Both the position numbers and the translations under genes were made by a program. A stretch of DNA of 64,000 nucleotides. It comes from Carex sylvatica. Taxonomy: Eukaryota; Streptophyta; Magnoliopsida; Poales; Cyperaceae. This document shows positions 57,907 to 64,000 of this stretch, piece by piece. Under the pieces are notes generated by a model. The model saw nothing but the letters and a program-made list of their open reading frames with translations. It had not been told where the DNA came from and made no database searches. The first letter of the stretch is position 1. Every line of letters starts with the position of its first letter. The stretch spans positions 1 to 64,000 of the forward strand of contig CAXKVR010000082.1 of NCBI GenBank assembly GCA_964058845.1. Reading direction: 5' to 3'.

Positions 57907-60900
57907 TGCTCTCCACACGTGGCGCGCTCGATCCGACGCGGTTGTGCGATTGAGTGCGCTTGATCGGATTTGCGTGGTTCCAGTAATCAACAGTCCCGAA
58001 CTCGGAACTCCCACCTGGATCCGGAAGAAAATGGATGGCACGCTACCCGTTCGATTAGATTAATATGTTAACTTAAAATGGTAATCGGAATACATTTGGA
58101 ATGAAATCAAGAAAAAAATAAAACTAAAGGATACAAGATGGATCCTAATACATTTTGGAAGATAGATGAAACCGAACTAATAGTCAGTTTTATCAGGGTC
58201 TAAATTTCTGAGATTGAATTAATGGTGCAGTTACGTTAAATTTATGGCTCATTTTGATTACAGATTTGTCCGAAAACTGCTGGGATCACACCATCAGGTC
58301 AGTTCTTGGTGAAACCACACCAATAATGCACTTTATATTTATTTTTTGAGAAAAAAAATCAATCAATTCCTTTGATGAAGATTTAATTTTTTAATTTCTA
58401 AAAGTAATCCTTTTATGGAAGACAAAAGTTCATAATCAAAATTTGCTAGAATTTTATAAAATAAGACAGGCTTGAATTCTTCATTTGCTCAAAAAATAAT
58501 TTATATTCATCCCACACTATTGTCCTCTCTTTGTTCTCGCAACAACATTAGAAGAAAATTTTACTATGGTCATCTTTTTTTCAGTCTCCACACTCGTCAT
58601 TGTTGATCCCAAAGGCACCTGGGGGGAGTGAATAAGGCTTTTTAAATTTTTTAATCTAAGTTAAATTACTACATGTGTCTACAAGTTATTCGTGGCGAAA
58701 ACTAGAATAACTTTAATCTAAACTAATAAATATGAAAGTAAATAGTATATTTTAGAGACACTTGACACGAGAGTTGTTTACGAAGTTCGGCACTAATGCC
58801 TACGTCTCCAGGACTTCGCGACCTCATTGATGTCGCGTTTTCTTTTACCCAATGAGAAAGTAGTACAAGGTGGGAGCCCTTACAAAGCTTAGAAAGTCAT
58901 ACGGTTTGAACACGAAAATGGCTCAAGAGCACTAACTCTCTAATATAAGAGAAGCGAGCACTCAAGGCTCTAGTGTTTGAATGAATAAAATGTCTCTAAC
59001 AAATCACTCTAATTCTTACCATAGATTGAGTATGGTGGAGTAGATTTTTGATTGTTTAATGAGTATTGAAGTGTGAAGATCAAGCAACCAAGGTGGCTCT
59101 ATTTTTCAGTAAGAAAAGATGAGTTTGATGGCTGGAGCAACAAGAGAAAACCTAATATTTGCTTCTATATATAGGGAGAGAAGCAAATTTAGATTTATAG
59201 ACATTACCATATCTGACGTCTGCTTTTCACGGCCCATGGAGACCCATAAATTCATAATTTGAATAAAGTTAAAACATGATTTGTAGATCTCGGTCTCTTG
59301 GAAATTTCAAGCTTTGATTCACTCAAATCGGAGCTAGTATGACCAGACGACGATCAAAATACGAAAGGTGTGCATGCTGTTGGAATTATATTGTTATAAT
59401 GGTTGGAACCCATTGTGTGACGGAAAAATTCATTTCCAAAGTCCATTTTTTGCCAAAACTCCAGAGGTTGACTGTTACAATGGTCTGGGGACCATTACAA
59501 TGGTCATCAATCACTGTGGAACTTTAACAATCTTCAAACAGGCACATCTTGGCGCTCAAGTGTCTAATTTCGGCATATGATCACTTTTCAGAAAGCTTGT
59601 GAAGAGTTTTTTGAAAAAATAGGTATAAGCCATTCCATTAGAATAAGATATAAAGTACAAAAGAGTCAACAATAGAAAAAAGCTTGTGAAGAGTAAATAT
59701 TGATTTTGAAGTCTTATTTTTCATTGGAACAATGGTGCAGTAAGTTATCTCAAGGACAAAAGAAAGTGCCTCAATAGTTTTGTTGTAATTCTAAATCTTA
59801 TGAACCTGCACATATCTCAACTCAAGAAAATTGTTAAATTTAATAAATATATGTTTTGCAAATCTAGTTAAACAGTCAAAATAGATTATGACACAATCCA
59901 AATCTTCATAGATATAAATTAATACTTTCAAACTAAGATATTAATACTTGCATGTGTAACTTGATATGACCATCTCTTTTTTCAGTCTCTCAATGGTCCC
60001 CGCATCAACCTTTCTCTAATATAGTGGGGATCCCACATCCCTGCAACAACCTTCCTCAATCGTCCCTGTGTCAACCTTTCTCTAACAAATATAGTTGACC
60101 GCATAGGTATAAATACTTCAGTGCATAGGTATAAATACTTGATATTAATACTTTCAGATGTCAGCCAGTGTCATATGTAAAAAATACTTGCATGACGAGA
60201 TATAAATACTTGTATGATGACGAGCTTAAAAATATGTCCTAATATATCTCATTTGTAAGAGAAAATTACGTAGAAGATGTTCATGGTCTTAGATTCACAA
60301 AATTCCTCATAGATCGTGAGAGATGTGGACAAGATTGAACGAAGAAAAAAAAATCCACATGCTAAAAACATATATCCCCCCATCTAGTTTGAGATTTGGT
60401 TGGAGAGATAATTATTTATGTAAAATTTGTTCACCTTATAGGTATAAATATTTCGGTTCTTAGTTATAAATTTTTTCATGCATAGGTATTAATATTTGTG
60501 TGACGACGAATCCAAAAGTATATCATCATGGATTTTATTTGAAAGAGAAAATTACGTAGAAAACATTTGTGATTTTAGATTCGCAAAATTCCTCATAGAT
60601 CGTCAGAAATATAAACGAGATTGAACGAAGAAAAAACACACCTCTAAAAATTTGTATAGGGGAACCCCATTTAGTTTGAGATTTAGTTGAAGGAACAATT
60701 ATTTGTGTAAAAATTATTCATCTTATAGGTATAAATAATTATATTTTTAGGTATAAATACTTTCATGCATAAGTATTAATACTTTAGAAAAAAAATCAGT
60801 GCTAAAGTTTTTGTGGCCCCTATGATAATTATGAAATTTAAATGAGGGGATAATCCGGGGATAGAGATGCGGAGACAATTATCAAAATTCTTGCTCAAAA

Positions 60901-61533
60901 AGAAAAAAGAAACAAGTTGGGCTACAAAGATTAACATTCATTTAGATATTCTAAGATTTTTTTTTTTGAAAACCTTCGCAGAAGCTGCGAAGTCATGAGG
61001 AGAAATTGAACTATCGATCTTTGAATACAACAGTCTTAGGACTTGTTTCTAGACAACTGTGCTAATTCCCCTTTAATTTAAATGTTTTCTAACCATTGAA
61101 ACTTGGAGCAATTTTACATTTCTTCTTTTGCTACTTTATTTTCATTTGTGAGAAAAATAATTTTTAAAACAAATGTATTAAAAAATACGAATACAACTAA
61201 TTATTCATATTTATATGTAAATACAAATACAAATAATTATCCAAATTATGATAGAAGACGTTATACATACTCGGAGAGGGTCGCGAAGTGAAAACATTCG
61301 GTCTTTGTAAATACGAAACAGGAAACCGTATCCGTATGTATTATATTCCGTATCTGTATCCCTTATCCCTATTTGCAAACTGTATATCCTGCAAAAAAAT
61401 CGAATACGGATCCGGATACTGTCATATAATATCCGATCCGTTTACACCGAGGTTAGCGATCTTAGTATCTTACTCGATGCATCAATATTCTGTCCTCATT
61501 TCTCTCTCTGGCTTCTTTATCTGAACTTGAGAA
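57907..61533. other. Intergenic between WDR25-like and GSTZ genes
   Basis: 5' region of the WD40 gene up to about 58070, then unassigned AT-rich DNA. 58770-58900 has the phrase acgaagttcggcactaatgc ... ctacgtctccaggacttcg, a dispersed plant repeat. 60970-61070 repeats text from 53080. 61300-61450 has several cggatccggata / ccgtatccgtat inverted words upstream of the GSTZ gene. Confidence 0.5.
60085..60790. repeat. Diverged direct repeat, about 290-bp unit
   Basis: The sequence gaaaattacgtagaa ... ttcacaaaattcctcatagatcg ... gattgaacgaagaaaaaa occurs at 60262-60350 and again at 60548-60640 (offset 286). The words ataggtataaatactt recur at 60105, 60125, 60437 and 60725. It looks like a short tandem expansion of a decayed dispersed repeat. 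Confidence 0.75.
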
Positions 61534-64000
61534 ATGGCGGATCAAGGGAAGCTCACACTTTACTCTTACTGGCGTAGCTCCTGTGCTCACCGAATCCGAA
61601 TCGTTCTCAATTTCAAAGGTTTGCCTTTTTACGCAAACAGAATTGTGGAATTTACTGAAATGGTAAAATGAGGAAAGACCAGTGAACTCGGGACAATATT
61701 ATAATCTCTTGAATTTGAGCTTTCAATTTTGTTGTCTCTTCAAATGGATTCGATGAACATATGAAGTTTCTATGTTTTTATTTTTTTAATTATTAGGATT
61801 GGAGTACGAGTACAAGGCAGTGAATCTTCTAAAAGGAGAGCAATTCGATCCTAGTAAGCATCCCATATTGTTATTATTATTATTTTTTTGAAAAGAGCAA
61901 GAGAAAAAACCAAGCATCCAGTGTTACTACTGTAACTGTTCTGATTAGAACTTCTCTTTGATAAATTTTGATTGCAGAGTTTGAGGAGATTAATCCAATG
62001 AAGTATGTCCCTGCACTACTTGATGGAGATACATTAATAGGCGACTCCTTTGCAATAGCTTTAGTGAGCACAGACTGTCCTTGTTTGTCTTTTATAGGCT
62101 TTTTAGTTATAAGTATTACAGGGGCGGACGCAGGATTTCTATCAAGGAGGGGCAGGAATCGGATTAAAATAGCTTATTGGGTTCAAACCCATTAACTAAT
62201 CGGGTACTAGATAAAAAATAATCAACATAATAAGAAACAATAAAAATAAAAATAGTATAGTTTTACATAATAAAAAAACAACAAAAATAATATCATTTTA
62301 AATATTAAAAAAAAAAACAATGTTGGTCTAGATCCGTAAATTTCTATAAAAATAATAAAGTTTTTCACTAACAGTACTCTTGGACTGGTCTGGTGGGCTT
62401 TACAGTTCCAGAGAGAAGCAAAACAATTTTCCAGGGAGGGGTAAAGTGATACTGGGTCCATAGCTGCCCCCCCCCCCCCACCCCCTCTGGCTATGTGTGG
62501 GACCACCCCTCAGTATATAATTGTGTTTCTTTGGTTCTATTCCTTTTTATTTTTTATTTTTTTATGCGAATCTGTGGATGAATGGCAGTATTTAGAAGAC
62601 AAGTACCCTGAAAATCCCCTCTTGCCTCAGGATCTCAAAAAGAAAGCATTAAACCTTCAGGTACATAAGAAAAGAGCTTATACTTTGTTACTGATGTTGC
62701 TGTTGTAATTTTATCTGATGATGTACTAGTAATTTTACTGTTGCAGTTCCTCTTGAGTGAATATGTTGTGAGAAAAGATGACACTGTAGTATTTTGTAAT
62801 TTAGATTATTCCATCACTTGTTTTAAACAATTTGGTAATTTTATCTTGTAAATGGTTCAGCAAATCTATTAGTGTAAACCTTACTCATCATAACAGAAAA
62901 TGCAGTTCTAATTATATTATAGTTCATCTCTCTCCTAATTTTCAGATAGCAAGCATAGTTTGTTCAGGTATCCAGCCACTCTGCAACCTCGTTGTATTGG
63001 TAATTCACTCCCATTTTCCTTTTCTTTTTGGTTAAAAATGGGTATACTGTGAAAAAAAAAAACACCACTATATATATTTACTACCATATGAACCGGGTGT
63101 TTTTTTGCATGTTCAGAAAAGAACCATCGTGATACAGGCAAACAATACTCTTGAAATATATTTGTTTTTGTCAGTTGTCAGTGTTTTTTCTGAGAAATTA
63201 TGCTTTGTTTATCTTTGTCCAAACTTCATTCCAAATATCAAGTTTGTTTCAGTAAGCCATGAGGTTAGGGTTTAAAGGACTCCACAAGTAGGGTTATAGG
63301 TGACTGGTACAAGGAGAAGATTTAATTATGAGGAGACTAAAATGAGAAAATATTGTCCTCAATATGAGGTTTAAATGGAGTAAACATATGTTATGATGAT
63401 CTAGACCCTGCTGGCGTCGTGCTAGTTACAGTACTTTCCTTTTCTGTGCAAATTCCACAAATCTTGGATCTCTTTTAAAGGATCAATTCTGGTGGTCTTC
63501 TTTGTACTTAAATTTTGTAAAAATATTTTAGCTCCAATTTTACCTTTTTGTCCTTTTTAACAGAACTATATTGAAGAAAAGCTTGGCTCTGAGGAAAAGA
63601 ATGCATGGCCCATCAACCAAATCAGTAAAGGCTTAGCAGGTTGGTTGTGTTGATCAGAATAACTAGATCTGGCCCTTGTACTGTCATGACCAGTACCAGC
63701 ATCTACCTCTCATTGCCATGCACCAACTGGTTCCGTAATTAATCAGTTTTAATTTTTTGAACCTATTTGATACTTTCATATGTGTGAGTTATTGCAGCTA
63801 AGAAGAAGGTGGATAAAAGTTCATTTTTTATTATTAATATTATTATTGTTTGCACTCATTTGACACTTATTGGGTTATCTAGTCATTATTGATGTTATAA
63901 GATCCGCTAATTTTCAGTTGTCTGTTTATTTATGCATATCTAGCCATTGAGAAGTTGTTAAACTTAAAAGGTTGTGCTGGGAAATATGCCACTGGAGATG
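61534..64000 (+). CDS. GSTZ: Glutathione S-transferase zeta / maleylacetoacetate isomerase (3' end outside window)
   Basis: Cytosolic enzyme of tyrosine breakdown that isomerises maleylacetoacetate to fumarylacetoacetate using glutathione. Exons seen: 61534-61618, 61797-61853, 61978-62063, 62589-62660, 62946-62999, 63564-63639 and 63944 to beyond the window. The phases agree throughout. The protein starts MADQGKLTLYSYWRSSCAHR, with the zeta-class SSC active-site motif at residues 15-17. It continues VNLLKGEQFDP, KYVPALLDGD, then the glutathione-binding DSFAI, YLEDKYPENPLLP, SGIQPLCNLVVL, NYIEEKLG and ends at LKGCAGKYATGD. That is about 165 of the usual 220 residues; the missing part is the C-terminal helical domain. 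Intron 3 holds a hAT-like insertion. Confidence 0.95.
62119..62511. mobile_element. hAT-like element in GSTZ intron 3, 393 bp
   Basis: Begins caggggcggacgcaggat and ends ggaccacccctc, imperfect inverted ends of the hAT type. The flanks (aagtatta and agtatata) show only an approximate 8-base duplication, so the copy is old. A run of 13 C near 62467 lies within it. Confidence 0.55.

Noticed and set aside
57907..58041. Upstream in-frame ATG for the WDR25-like gene
   Set aside because: The conserved acidic start MDLLSVAYG lies at 57906; the longer N-terminus looks like leader sequence.
62460..62480. Poly-C run as a possible assembly error
   Set aside because: It lies inside a hAT-like element where homopolymers are plausible; no evidence either way.

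Overview
The window is nuclear DNA of a flowering plant, most likely a eudicot. It is AT-rich, has intron-split genes with long introns, and carries plant-specific families (F-box/DUF295 proteins, a DUF7054 protein of the At4g22758 type, a calmodulin-like protein) and typical plant transposons (Mutator-like, hAT, CACTA-like, Harbinger-like, L1-type LINE). No species is claimed.

Layout. 1-9.3 kb is gene-poor: decayed foldback MITEs, microsatellites, a CACTA-like terminus and a receptor-kinase fossil. 9.3-27.7 kb is a duplicated F-box/DUF7054 cluster. The right copy (20,801-27,741) holds the 3' end of an intact F-box/DUF295 gene, a second intact F-box/DUF295 gene, a LINE stub and a DUF7054 gene. 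The left copy (9,275-17,361) has the same material inverted and circularly permuted. Its internal junction (14,274/14,275) joins the two outer ends of the right copy, and its two outer ends map to one point (about 24,150) inside the right copy. That is the signature of a circular intermediate or an equivalent template-switch event, and it is the main finding. Two non-autonomous foldback elements with 9-bp target duplications lie in and beside the left copy, each built from palindrome-rich terminal repeats around a tandem array. A hAT element sits in the right copy. Paralogous empty sites confirm two of these three insertions.

28.2-36.1 kb is one nearly full-length but inactive LINE on the minus strand, flanked by a 13-bp target duplication. 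36.8-38.0 kb is a fossil hAT (TTF-zinc-finger type) transposase interrupted by a small hAT element.

40.3-64 kb is the conserved gene-bearing part: a 26-exon gene for the 160-kDa cleavage and polyadenylation specificity factor subunit (40,296-52,689, +), a four-EF-hand calmodulin-like gene (55,512-56,124, +), a convergent WDR25-like WD40 gene (56,311-57,906, -), and the first seven exons of a zeta-class glutathione S-transferase/maleylacetoacetate isomerase (61,534 to the window end, +). I reconstructed exons by eye from splice signals, reading phase and remembered family sequences; no alignment was run. The four genes serve unrelated household functions (mRNA 3'-end formation, calcium sensing, a probable nuclear WD40 scaffold, tyrosine breakdown). 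The F-box genes are candidate SCF ubiquitin-ligase adaptors, though DUF295 proteins are not all confirmed as such.
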